DNA from: Melitaea cinxia
Taxonomy: Eukaryota > Arthropoda > Insecta > Lepidoptera > Nymphalidae
Direction: 5' to 3'
Length of the DNA: 64,000 nt
Assembly (NCBI RefSeq): GCF_905220565.1
Contig: NC_059414.1
Location: 10,848,001-10,912,000, forward strand
Every line of letters starts with the position of its first letter. Position 1 is the first letter of the stretch. Both the position numbers and the translations under genes were made by a program. The notes under the pieces were generated by a model, which was not told the DNA's origin, made no database searches, and was given only the letters and a program-made list of their open reading frames with translations. This document shows positions 34,691 through 45,622 of this stretch, piece after piece.

Positions 34691-34966
34691 TAACCGACTT
34701 CAAAAAAGGAGGTTACTCAATTCGATCGTATATATATATTTTTTTATGTATGTTCGGGAATAACTCCGTCGTTTATGAACCGATTTTGATAATTCTTTTT
34801 TTGTTAGGAAGAAGATATCCCTAGTTTAGTACCATGATAAGGAAATCAGGATCTGATGATGGAATCCCAGATAAATCGAGGGAAACTCTCGAAAATCCGC
34901 ATAACTTTTTACTGGGTTTACCGATTTTAATTGAAGTCGGTTTTTCTTCGTTTGCCTGCAAACACA
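34691..34966 (+). mobile_element. AACCGACTTC repeat, internally deleted
   Basis: Full left end (taaccgacttcaaaaaagga) and right end (gaagtcggtttttcttcg, tgcctgcaaacac). The middle part present in 6743-7144 (the block before 'gaagtcgg') is deleted, with 'ccgatttt' joined straight to 'aattgaagtcgg'. Confidence 0.75.
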
Positions 34967-36240
34967 ATTATTTAAATTGAATCCTGTTAAAATAAAATAA
35001 AAGCTACAATTCTTGGGTACACATAGGTTATATGGCTATGGACGATTTTTATGTATTCCAATTATCTAAAAAAAAATTGATCATTCATTTTATCATCAAC
35101 ACTTCAGCCTATCGTAGTCCAATGCTGGATATGCGTCAACTAGTACGCGACAGACATCCCGCATTATCTTTAAAGTAGCCAATAAATTGTAATATCATCA
35201 AGTTTTGATCAACTGCTGTGAATAGTCGTGGTTTGCCACCATGCCTCAAAGAACATGTAAAGCTGTCGTTCCCAGTTGGTATCACAGTATTCTGATAGCG
35301 TTACTCATGGTGGTTTAATTACGAGCCAAGTCAAGTCCAAACAAGCAGCATTGTGAAAGCCTCAACTCTTCTCTAATATCAATTTAGTAATAAAGAAGAC
35401 GTATGGTCCAGTAGTGGACTTTTACGTGATAATTTAAATTTTAATTTATTCCGTTTTCAATTAATTGGTTTAAGCTTAAATTTTTTTCTTTTCAAAATAA
35501 GTGGTTCATGATTCAATTCAACAAATCATTATTTCTATATTTGTATTCGTGCTTTCAACCTAAATGTGTACACTAAAACTCAGAAAAATACGTCAGTACT
35601 GAGACGTTTCAGCTCATCGAATTACAAGTCTTGAGTCATGCTGGCAGAATTATAATATTAAATAACACACAATATGTTATAATAAAAAAAAAACAATATG
35701 TAAAACTTATACAATATGTTTAACATTAGCTTTTCTTTTGTTTATGGCCGAACGTTCGTAGCACTAATACTTATTATAAACCGGAATTTTCTGTTTAAAT
35801 TATATTACAGTATCATAAAATATCAAAATAAAATTAAATTTTAGAATTGTGCGGTACATTTGGACTAATCGCATCTTTCGAACGCGCTATAAAATAATGT
35901 TACTTATTAAAAAGTATCACATAAGACAGTACACAAGACCGTAACATCTGACCTGCTATGTAACTTGCAGACGAAATACGACGACAAAAAACGGATAAAT
36001 ATATTCCTAACAGTTTGCAATACGAGAGCGGTGGTAAAGTGAAAGAAACTATGGCTTCTGTCAACAGAGCAGTGAGTGATGAATATTTCCTTCATGTTTC
36101 TGTAAACATGCTATCTAACAGAAAACACTTTCAAACTTACTTCTGAAATTAGCGAATTCAAATAAACACATGATATCATCAGCTTTATAAAATTTTGAAT
36201 TGACTACGTGGTATATACTAGAGCAGGTGTGATAATTTTT
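34967..36240. other. No gene recognised
   Basis: 35100-35170 has a weak resemblance to an RTE-like tail (cttcagcctatcgtagtcc). Otherwise unassigned. Confidence 0.35.
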
Positions 36241-36418
36241 TGAAGGTAAAACTTCTTTACGGATGCTTGACTTTGGGAGTAAGCTGGTGAATGCGTGACG
36301 AGAGCGTTACGAAAAGTGTGATCGGGAGATGCGATCGGAAGTTGAGAGAAATACATAAGTTAGATGGAGCTAAAGAAGTTTTACTTCAGTCGTGTGGTCA
36401 CTGGCACACTCGTTTTTC
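36241..36418 (+). mobile_element. MITE with AAGTAAAACTTCTT inverted ends
   Basis: Left end 'tgaaggtaaaacttcttt'; right end 'aagaagttttacttca' (36373-36388) followed by 'gtcgtgtggtcactggcaca'. The core has 'agtaagctggtgaatgcgtg'. Same family as 7146 and 56744. Confidence 0.7.
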
Positions 36419-36669
36419 TTTTTTTTATTCATTTTGAGTTTAATAAAAGTTTTACGTAATTGTGTTATGTATTATTTTAGACTAAGTAGGCTGGAGGTTA
36501 ACTACCAAATGCCTATTACATTTGGGTTTTATTTGTTTCTGATTTTGATTTTGATAACGCCTAATACTTTTTTAACTAGTCTCACTCGATTTCATAAAAT
36601 ATAATGCGACAATGATCTCAGAATTTTTAAAAGTATCAGAGTTTTATTTTTAGTTTTTAATATATATTA

Positions 36670-36865
36670 TTGTTTTTTTTTTTGGTATCGCATGGCAACC
36701 CATTTACGGGTGATATCCAGGATACCCGGGTAGGCATTCCTAGACCGTATGTCGGTTTCAACACTTGGAGGTGCAATACTGACCAAAACCCCTGCGGGAG
36801 CCTTCAGCCTCATTAATTGGAGGGTCCTGGATCTGCAAGCAACAAGATCCCTCCAGATATATTAT
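36670..36865 (-). mobile_element. LINE 3' end with poly-A (minus strand)
   Basis: On the minus strand GC-rich sequence (gatcttgttgcttgcagatc ... gtatcctggatatcacccg) ends 'gttgccatgcgatacc' followed by poly-A (poly-T at 36671-36682 on the plus strand). A GC-rich block ending directly in poly-A fits a 5'-truncated LINE, possibly of the R1/Jockey group. Confidence 0.5.
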
Positions 36866-38408
36866 TAAAATAGCCTATATCAATACAACTGTACTGGCAA
36901 GTTTATGTTGTTATGTACTAGTATTATATCTTATTGTGATCACTTGTCAATCACCTTTATATGTATCTGACCAGAATATAAAGCAGCTATCAACCAGTTC
37001 CGATAAGCAATCTAGTTCTGATTTTGTTTACTACCAATTGCTTTGTGATACCAATCATATTCGTAGAATCACAAACTTTAAGTTGAAATTCAATAAAACA
37101 ATTTTGAAATAAAGTTCCTTTTTATTCAAGCGAAGTTATTAATGATAATTAGAGATATCGAATATTTCTGTACTTTAACATTATTACTTCATATATTTCC
37201 AATTCATTAACCCAATTCGGCTTTGGATCATGGTGGTTTAAACAAAATATTGTATCAATAAATTAATTCCTTTTCGACATACAGAAAAATATAAAAACAT
37301 TAACATCATAAGATAATCCATTTATTAATTCATTTATTTGATTTAATGGCAACATTACATGTAATTGGCATGATTCAGTCTGACAGTTGTAAAATAGTTT
37401 TGTTTTAACGTAAAAACAAAATTATTACACAATTAATTTTCAGATGATTTAAGTTCAGGAAATGAAGAGAAATTATCTTTATTTGCAACACAGTCATGCA
37501 TGAATATAAACAGCCAAGAAATGAAAAAAATTATTAACGTACATTAACAAACACTACAGCTCAACTCTTAAACAAAAAAAAAACGCATTTTTTTTACCTT
37601 GAAGTTCTTGCGATTAGCAAAAAAAAAAACAAAAAATCTTACATCTTGATTTTAATAAAGTACACATAATTACAGGAGTTATAATTAAATCAAAGACGTA
37701 CAGAAATGTGGAAAATTCGAGAAAATGTACACCGAATTTGTCGCGACTATTTCTGTGAACGAGGAAAAGGAAGTGGGTCATAAGAACGGTGTAAGACGTC
37801 TCGGTACTGGAGATGTTACTAATGATCATTTTAAATATGACTCGTACAAAAAGCGATCATGTAAGGAGAAATCACAGACTTTCGTATAGTTTAGTTATTG
37901 ATTAAGGTCTGTCTGTACTAAACCCCTGTTGTTTTCTGCTGTACATAATACTACACTACAAATAATATTCAATGCAATTTCTAGCATCAAATACATCGAA
38001 TATCTACAATATTATTACTGCTAAATTTCTATAAGTCCTATATATGTTCTTTATATATCTACGTCTTTCCATATGCAGTAAATTATATCCACTTTCAATT
38101 TTATCATAATAGCCCAGAAAGCTTATACACATTACCGTATAGACAGTAAAAACTATTTACTCGATTATTTTGAATTTATTGTGGACAAGTCCACAATTCT
38201 GCAATTTTGTATATACAAGTATTCATTATACTTTCGGACGATAGAAATTCTAATCGATTTGTTTATCATAATCATAGTTTATTAGGAGTAAAGCCTGTTA
38301 CTAGAATTTAAAAAAACTCAGATAACGTCGAGGGTAACAACAAAGCGGATCACCAAGTCACATAGTTCCACAGTCGCGACGCGTATGACTATTCGTTAAA
38401 CCTACACG
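36866..38408. other. No gene recognised
   Basis: AT-rich. An AATAAA on the minus strand at about 38277-38282 could serve the candidate exon at 38409-38542. Confidence 0.35.
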
Positions 38409-38542
38409 TTACGTATCTCTATCCGCCGCAAGCTTTACAAACTCCCAGAAACGTCGATTTCGCATTCGATTCGAGTACATTATTAAGATTTTATCTAAAG
38501 TTCGTATCTCAAATTGCCGACGATTCGCGTATCGATTGAATA
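38409..38542 (-). other. Candidate terminal coding exon
   Basis: On the minus strand a strong 3' splice site (gttatccttttttag) precedes 38542. One frame is then open for 44 codons to TAA at 38409, ending RMRNRRFWEFVKLAADRDT. An AATAAA lies ~130 nt downstream. The residue composition looks protein-like, but I recognise no family. No partner exon is identified upstream. Confidence 0.25.
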
Positions 38543-38889
38543 CTAAAAAAGGATAACAATGGTAGGGCAATATTTTAAAAATTTTCGTAACCGGAACATT
38601 TTTACAACCGGACATTTAATTAAATACTCTTTATGGCTTATTGTTGTCTGTTTTAAATTGGTATTGCGAAACGTTTACGAACTGAATATTATCCATTAAA
38701 ACGTAATAATAATAAATTTTAACCAATAATAATTTACCAAATATTTTTTTTAATAAATTTTACTAATGTAATTACCTAGTTATTTAATTCACTTATCTCT
38801 TACTTTTGTCAATTTGATAGATAAATTAATTTCCTACTCGGAGTAAAATATTAATTTTTAAGTACTATTTATCGTATCGCGACGATTTT

Positions 38890-39213
38890 AGCGGTTCCAT
38901 TTTTTCTCGTTAAAATACAGCCTGTGTCGCTGAGTGATAAAGTTCCGTTCTATTGGAGACGAATTTTTATATTCTATTCTGAGTACTTTTTGAGTTTATC
39001 TATTACAAACAAACAAACATACATTCAAATCCTTCCTTTTAACAATATTAGTGTACAATCTCTGAAACAGCTGGACCAATTTTGGGACTTTCACTGGTAG
39101 ATAGTAACTAAGGCTACTTTTATTTTAGAATTTTTTTTATTTTATAACTCTGCGAACTGAACAATAACTTTTTTGTTAAATTCCGCGCGGAAAAATTCGC
39201 GGCCACAGCTAGT
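38890..39213 (+). mobile_element. Probable Helitron-like element
   Basis: The right end 'ccgcgcggaaaaattcgcgg' plus 'ccacagctagt' (ending 39213) is a GC stem followed by CTAGT. Interior 'cagcctgtgtcgctgagtga' and 'caaacaaacatacattcaaa' are blocks also seen at 55803-55998. Left boundary approximate. Confidence 0.5.
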
Positions 39214-40504
39214 CCCTAATATAACACTTACACCTAATAATACTCTGGGTGAAATTTTTTAAATGTAACTAATAATCAATAATCATTCCCTCATTATGAA
39301 GCAAATAACAATTACGAATTTATATTCTAATGGCGGTGTGGTATCTAATACTTGACCGGATTCGTTAAGTAAAATTAACCTAATCAGGTCACGAACTAAT
39401 TTCAATGTTCCCAAGACGATTATCATTTCTATTTGATAGCTTCTTTTTAATTTAGGCTACACTAGTAGTTCTATACTGTTTGTGTGATTAATTTTATTTG
39501 AGTTTACTTCTATGCATTCAGAATTAATGGAGTGACATTATAAAGCCCATTGTTTTCATCGATAAATTGGCAGTCTAAGGTAAAATATTTTTTTCGAAAT
39601 GTTTGGGGAACCTCTGACATTGGCATGCTTAGAAAAATCCTGGCTTTAAAATGGGAAAGTGTGGATTATAGAGCTTTGAATATTGTACTGTCTCTAAATT
39701 ATTCTGAGTAAAGAAATGAGTTCTTTGAGTCTTAAAATTAACAACACTTTGAAACACTTATTAAAATAATTACATTGGTACAAACAACAAAAAAACTTTG
39801 ACTTCTGTTATATTTGCGGCACCGCTCTCCAAATCTCGGTCATCGTACAATTTTTATTTAGAATATGAAATAAAAATTTGTTGATGCTTTTGCTTGACAG
39901 TAATGTTTATTCAATTACATTTTAAAATACTTATAAATATTTAATTTGTGTCAAGTGTGTAACGTTAAATCATCATTCAGTTTGTGGGTGAGAACACTTA
40001 AACTTGAATAATATTTTAGACAGTATAAATAGCGGATCCAACAGACATTGTCATTTCATGTGAATTGTCATACGCGTGTTACGGAAATAATCTCAATCTC
40101 GAGTTTTGCGCATAGTGATTCGTTTTCATTTATATAGATTAAATAATTTCAAATATAATAAAAAATATTTTTAAATATAGCGATTTCTTCTTCGTTGCCT
40201 TTAACAGATTATTTGTATGAAAAATAACGAATAAAAGTAAAAGTGGGCCATCGTATGAAAACGGGTGCGGAGGGGTCCAAAATTTAGTGATATCACCTCA
40301 TAAAATATAATATATCTAATTGTTAGTTAAATGGAAACATAGATAATGTCGTAAACGGTGTTTAAATTTAATAAATGAGAATTAATAGATTTAAATTTGC
40401 AAAATATGTGACATCACACTAGCTAGGGGTGGTCTCATAAATGTAACCATCTGTGACAAGGACGAGGGCTCCAAAAATCATGAAATTCGTGTAACGTACC
40501 CTAT
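39214..40504. other. No gene recognised
   Basis: AT-rich. No frame or shared repeat noticed. Confidence 0.4.
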
Positions 40505-40560
40505 TCCTATGTAGAGAAAGAGGCTTAGACCCAACAGTGGGATATTTTAGGCTGAATTAA
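40505..40560 (+). mobile_element. SINE family A 3' tail
   Basis: 'ctatgtagagaaagaggctt', 'acccaacagtgggatatttt' and 'aggctgaa' equal the family A tail in plus orientation. Confidence 0.6.
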
Positions 40561-40880
40561 ATAATCAATCCATACATAACGTGCCAAAAGCAAAAATATT
40601 TTTAAAAAAGTAATAATGTATCGTAATTTACGTACGGAACTCTAAAATATAGATATTAAGACGTGGTATTGAACCTTAATACGCAATACGGTACAGTAGG
40701 CAAACCTCATCAATTGGCTTGTGATCATCTTAATCGAACGAAATTGGACGACTTGCTTCTGGGAACGCTTATTGATGGCCCTTGACTTCTGTGTTGTTGT
40801 TTCTTTACGATAGAAATCATTTACATTTTTTTTTGTTTAATCTTTAAGAAGCGGTATTAAAAATATGATAATAATATAAT

Positions 40881-41091
40881 ATATCTTATACATATATAAA
40901 ATCTCGGGTCACAATGTTAGTTAACATACTCCTCCGAAACGGCTAGACAGATTTTTATAAAATTTTGTGTGCATATCGGGTAGATCTGAGAATCGGCCAA
41001 CATCTATTTTTAACACCCCTAAGTTAATAAGGGGGGGATTAAGGGGATTAATAACATATATGGCAAAACAACGTTTGCGGGGTCAGCTAGT
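40881..41091 (+). mobile_element. Helitron-like element 1 of a head-to-tail array
   Basis: 'atatataaaatctcgggtca' to 'aacgtttgcggggtcagcta' plus GT at 41091. It is the same family as 42187-42394 and, inverted, 14532-14752. Confidence 0.65.
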
Positions 41092-41096
41092 CTATA

Positions 41097-41645
41097 ATCT
41101 ATAATATATATAAAAGCGAAAGGTCACTCATTCATCACGAAATCTCTGAAACTATAACACCTACAAACTTGAAATTTGGCAGGTAGGCTCCTTATAAGAC
41201 GTAGGCATCCGCTAAGAACGGATTTTACGAAACTCGACCCCTAAGGGGGTGAAACGGGGGTTGGAAGTTTGTATGAAAGTCCTATGTTTTTGAAGTAAGA
41301 GACTTAAAATTTAAAATGTAAACTCTATAGATGGTGAAAAGGTGTCCAAATAATGTATTTTTAGAGATCAACTCCTTTTTGGTGTTAAACCGGGGGATGG
41401 TAGGTTGGCTAGGTTGGCATAACGAAATCTCCGAAACTATAACAGATACAAATTTGAAATTTGGCAGGTAGTTTCCTTATGGGGTGTAGACATCTGCTAA
41501 GAACTGGTTTTATGAAATTCTACCCTTAAAGGGGTAAAACGGGGGTTGGAAGTTTGTATGAAAGTTCTATACTTTTGAAGTAAGAGACTTGAAATGTAAA
41601 ATGTGTGCTCTATAGATGATGAGATGGTGTCCAAATAATGTATCG
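41097..41645 (+). mobile_element. Helitron-like element 2 with internal duplication
   Basis: Starts 'tctataatatatataaaagc' and 'gaaaggtcactcattcatca'. Two diverged copies of a ~230-base unit follow (from 'cgaaatctctgaaactataa' at about 41138, and 'cgaaatctccgaaactataa' at about 41423), each ending 'ggtgtccaaataatgtat'. No CTAGT end before the next element starts, so its 3' end was lost or it forms one unit with the next. Confidence 0.55.
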
Positions 41646-42004
41646 TAATCTATATATATAAAAGAGAAAGGTCACTGACTCATTCATCACGAGAACTCAA
41701 AAACCGCTGGAGGGTTCATCCATCCAGGATGGACAAAGATGAAATTTGGCAGGGAGGTAGATTATAGTTAGTAGACGTCCGCTAAGAACGGATTTTGCGA
41801 TATTCCACCGCTAAGGGGCTTAATTGGGGTTGATAGTTTGTATGAAACATATAAGTTCGCCTGATAGGTTATTTATACTGCTGCCTGAAAATAAAACTAA
41901 GAATGTGGTGTATAGAGAGATTTTATAAAAACAACTATTAAATTATACTAAATTGTGCCTTTTAAAAAGTTACTCATGCGGATGTAGTCGCGGGCAACAG
42001 TTAG
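41646..42004 (+). mobile_element. Helitron-like element 3 of the array
   Basis: Starts 'aatctatatatataaaagag' and 'aaaggtcactgactcattca'. Ends 'gatgtagtcgcgggcaacag' plus TTAGT, a one-base variant of the CTAGT terminus. Confidence 0.6.
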
Positions 42005-42186
42005 TGTATTATAAAACAAAGTCTCCAAAAGTATATGTGATCGATTCCCTCAAAATCTACTGAACGGATTTTCATGCGGTATAAGAGGAAGGTTTACGAT
42101 TTTGATGGGAGTTTCACTGGAAGCTTGCCGGGAAAACTTTGTGACACACTGATTTCAACGCGGGCGAAGCCGCGGGCACAGCTAGT
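42005..42186 (+). mobile_element. Helitron-like element 4 of the array
   Basis: Ends 'cgcgggcgaagccgcgggca' plus 'cagctagt' at 42186. The CGCGGGC...GCCGCGG segment forms a GC hairpin just before CTAGT, the best Helitron 3' end in the window. Interior 'ctactgaacggattttcatg' belongs to the same group as 5870-6078. Confidence 0.7.
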
Positions 42187-42394
42187 TATATATAAAATTA
42201 TCGTGTCACAATGTTAGTTAACATACTGCTCCGAAACGGCTGGACCGATTTTTATGAAATTTTGTGTGCATATCGGGTAGGTCTGAGAATCGGTCAGCAT
42301 CTAGTTGTCATACCCCCAAGTTATAAGGGGGGAAGGGGGTTATAAAGGAGTCAATAACACATATGGCAAAACAACATTTGCTGGGTCAGCTAGT
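42187..42394 (+). mobile_element. Helitron-like element 5 of the array
   Basis: Begins directly after the preceding CTAGT (tatataaaattatcgtgtca) and ends 'tttgctgggtcagctagt'. It is a close relative of element 1 (40881-41091). Confidence 0.65.
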
Positions 42395-42454
42395 ATTTTA
42401 TAATATTATGGCTGTCGTTTTCAAGGAGTAAAATCAGGTCGCCATCTTTTTATA

Positions 42455-42540
42455 ACTAGCTGAACTGGCAGAAGTTGTCCTGTGTAACGAACTGCCAAAC
42501 CCGTGAACTTTAAATTATTGTTACATTTGATAAAAAATTC
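42455..42540 (-). mobile_element. Decayed Helitron-like end
   Basis: On the minus strand it ends 'cagttcagctagt' at 42455. The rest is diverged beyond clear matching. Confidence 0.35.
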
Positions 42541-43112
42541 TAATTTTCTTTTGCAAATTTTCTTAATATTTAATTCCGTAAGAACATTGCTTAAATATTA
42601 AGAAAGGTGTTAAAGAAATCGTTGTCACACGGTGTGTTTAATTGTAAAAAGAATCTTTTTTACTCATATTGCAATACAAAAACACTCGCACAAAACTTTT
42701 AAAGTCATTATTTAATAATACGAAAATATCGTGACTGAATTAGGTCACAAAACTTGAAATAACCGCCAAACGTTTAAAGTTTTTTACTCAACAGTAATTA
42801 ACATACGTCAAAATAAATTATAGTTTAAAAAAAAAACTAAAATACCACACTTTTATAGCTAATCGAACTAAGAGTAGAAAATAATTTTTAATTATAAAGA
42901 ATTTAAATTACAGTAGATCGAACAATCAATCATAATTAACTACTTCAAAATAAAATTATAATAAAATTTAAGTTATTAAGAGAATAATTCAATTCAGAGT
43001 AAAAAAACATAGGGTTAATTTTACTATATTTTCATAACTTTTACTATGTTTTTATAACTCTCCGCACATAGATAGTTGCAAGTAGAATAATTGTCACATT
43101 TAATATATCAAG
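42541..43112. other. No gene recognised
   Basis: AT-rich spacer. Confidence 0.4.
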
Positions 43113-43237
43113 CACCCGCCATACACGTGATGGCCAATACAAATGTTTGTCATGTGCGGGGATCGAAACCGCAACCGCCAGCGCAACAGGTAAAATCCAT
43201 GGCTGTGACCGTTGCGCCAATGCGGCGTCATTATTAT
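43113..43237 (-). mobile_element. SINE family A, tRNA-like head half
   Basis: On the minus strand: 'gacgccgcattggcgcaacg' (A box), then 'gcggttgcggtttcgatccc' (B box with one change) and 'catttgtattggccatc'. The 3' half is absent. Opposed open frames here are by-products. Confidence 0.75.
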
Positions 43238-43863
43238 TCATTTATTAATCCTGGCGGTCCTAATAAGGATATTGGGAAACTGTTAAATTATTGCGTTGTC
43301 ATCGATGATACGTGTCCAAAGTTTCAAATTAATCAAACTTCTAGAAGTTGGTGAAAATTATTATGCTCAAAGACCCAAGTTAATAAAAACATGGTAAAAA
43401 TAAACTTATTACGCTTGACATTGTTGGTTTTTTTTTTTCATCTTATATTATAAATCCGTAGAATAAACCTGTAGGTAAATAGTTTTCAGGTGATTAATAT
43501 TGTAAATAATTTCTTACCCAGCCAACTTCTTGTTTATAATTAAGTACTTTCAAAGGTTAATAATTAATTAGCTACGTATATGGAATTAAACATTGATTGT
43601 TGGTGTGAAATTTAAATTATTTATCATTAATTAGTGACAAATAAGATGTTGTTTTCTTTTCTTTCAAATGTTATTTTTTATTTAAATAAAAATCTAAAAA
43701 GGATCTATATATTTTTATTCAAGTATATTTGAATACCTTTTTTTTAATATTACGATACATATCATCTTACATCGCGAGAAACATGCATCATGTTGTGACT
43801 TGGCTTCAAAATATTTTTCTATGATACGAAATCAAGTAAAATAATCCTATATTCTATATAGGG
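43238..43863. other. No gene recognised
   Basis: AT-rich spacer. Confidence 0.4.
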
Positions 43864-43945
43864 CAGTGGTCTCCAAACTTTGAAGCTTTAGGGCCATAAT
43901 GATTGATTCAGTTTGTTCCAAGACCCAAAACAGTTTTCATTTTTC
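43864..43945 (+). mobile_element. hAT-type terminal fragment
   Basis: 'cagtggtctccaaactttga' resembles the CAGTGGTTCTCAAACTTT-like ends of hAT-superfamily MITEs, followed by 'agggccataatg'. No opposite terminus located, so it is a solo end or decayed copy. Confidence 0.45.
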
Positions 43946-44014
43946 TCTCCTTAATTATATTATATTGTATTATTAATATGCTTAAGCTTAAAAGTTTTGA
44001 GACATGTTCTATGG

Positions 44015-44120
44015 TATAAAACACAAACGCCTAGACCACAACAGACATCTGAATGTCCTATACAAATATTTATCATGAGCCGGGATTGAAACCGCGACTG
44101 TCAGCGCGGCCGTCAGTTTT
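44015..44120 (-). mobile_element. SINE family A head region, degraded
   Basis: 'gaatgtcctatacaaatatt', 'tatcatgagccgggattgaa' and 'accgcgactgtcagcgcgg' are the reverse complement of a family A head and B-box area with changes. Confidence 0.5.
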
Positions 44121-44615
44121 TAAAACCACAACATCGTATCCAAACTCTTACCGTATAGAAGAACATAGACAATACAAAATAGACTGCTTTTTAATTAAAG
44201 TGCGTAACCTCAAGAATGACTGAACCAAATCAAGTATTTTTCTTTTTCTTTTATTCGTTATTGTCAGGACCATTTTTCGTATTCAAAAAATTAAAAAATT
44301 GATATATTCACGAAGAAAATATAGTCAAAGTCAAATATAGTAAAGTCACGAGTTTAATTCTAGGTGTATATATTAAATTGTAACGTAAGGTAACTTCCAC
44401 GTGATACGTAGAATGGCATTGTGCATAATGTAGCTCATCAACTATAACGCATAGTCGTTAGATCTAATTAAACATAAATTTATTTAATTCTATGACATCT
44501 ATCGATTTATATAAAAATAAATCTATGGGGCTTAAAATGCTATACTTGGTTATAATTTATTTACAACTATTTATGTTTTCTTATTATTACGTTATACGCG
44601 TTATTTCTATTTGAG

Positions 44616-44674
44616 AGCCCGCAAATGCCTGCAAAGCTTTTACGGCATTAGATAGCTGGGAAGATAACTTTCAG
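44616..44674 (+). other. Candidate coding micro-exon
   Basis: Between an acceptor-like 'ttatttctatttgag' and a perfect donor (TTTCAG|GTAAGT) lies 59 nt open in one frame. Its peptide is PANACKAFTALDSWEDNFQ, preceded by two bases completing a codon. The start phase fits the end phase of the candidate exon closing at 31019. No family recognised. The open frame is short, so chance is a real alternative. Confidence 0.22.
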
Positions 44675-44750
44675 GTAAGTTTTGTGCTATTCATTGAGAT
44701 ATTTCAGTTCATACGATAATGAGATCCTGTATTCACTTTATAATGGTTTG

Positions 44751-44932
44751 ACTAGCCCGTTGGCGCAGTGTGTAGTGGACCTTCTTTCTGTGCCGCGGGT
44801 TGCGGGTTCGATTCCCGCCTGAGTCTGGGTGTAATATAACAGTCCGCTGTTACCTGTAACACAAGCATTAAATTGTTACCATAGGAACAGACGACCGTGT
44901 TTGTATGTTATATGATATTTATTTATTTATTA
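44751..44932 (+). mobile_element. tRNA-derived SINE (family B), intact
   Basis: 'actagcccgttggcgcagtg' holds the A box and 'gggttgcgggttcgattccc' the B box (GGTTCGATTCCC intact). Then 'gcctgagtctgggtg', 'acaagcattaaattgttacc', 'gaacagacgaccgtgtttgt' and an ATTTATTTATTTAT tail. It is about 180 bp, the best copy of the family here. TAATGGT occurs at both flanks and may be a short target duplication. Confidence 0.85.
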
Positions 44933-45298
44933 ATGGTCTTCGGCTACGAAATAATGTGTGGTGAAATTATAAATATAAGTATCGATAACTAATTAGTAAT
45001 TTAACCTACTTAAAAAGTACTAAATCTAAAACAAAAACGTACAAATTATTTGACCTGGACAGGACAGATCTTAAAAATAAAATTCTTCTGCGGAAGAGAT
45101 AGTTCTGCTAATAGAACTAAAAAATAGAGAAAAATGTCATATATTATATAAAACGAGCACGCGTGATCAACTAGTATAACATAAAGATAGCATTCGGTCG
45201 TCGACTAACGAATATCCACATTATTTTTCTGTTACAACACGGATCATAAAATATTATTGTCGGTGGGTGGAGAACTATAAACTTGATATGTGTTACAG
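44933..45298. other. No gene recognised
   Basis: Would be intron if both neighbouring candidate exons are real. No other structure. Confidence 0.35.
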
Positions 45299-45413
45299 AA
45301 TTCGGATGAGAAGCCGGGATCTGTTTGTCTTGGTTTGTCGACAACTAATTATGTTTTAACTATTCTTATTTATATCGAGAAGGAGAGATATCTTGACTCC
45401 GGTTTCTTATATG
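45299..45413 (+). other. Candidate coding exon
   Basis: Follows an acceptor-like 'gatatgtgttacag' and is open for the full 115 nt (peptide begins NSDEKPGSVCLGLSTTNY, later IYIEKERYLDSGFLY). It ends at a usable donor (ATG|GTAAGC) in phase 1; the frame itself stops at 45422. The start phase (0) matches the end of the 44616-44674 candidate. Unrecognised, and low confidence without homology. Confidence 0.22.
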
Positions 45414-45622
45414 GTAAGCTGTAAAATTATCTACTGGAAAACTTATCATTGTTTAAATTTATAATATTTAATAGGTTATGAGACAACTATTATTGGTATA
45501 TTAATTTTATTCATTTGTATGAGTTAAATTTTTTTAATTCGAAAACTTCACAAGTGTTTACAAAACTATAGCTTAGCATTAAGCTTGTATTTTCTACCAT
45601 TTTAAACTGAAACTTTTACATA

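Noticed and set aside
44751..44830. A genuine tRNA gene
   Set aside because: A and B boxes are present, but the segment continues into the SINE body and tail, recurs several times, and I could not form a proper cloverleaf with a plausible anticodon and acceptor stem.
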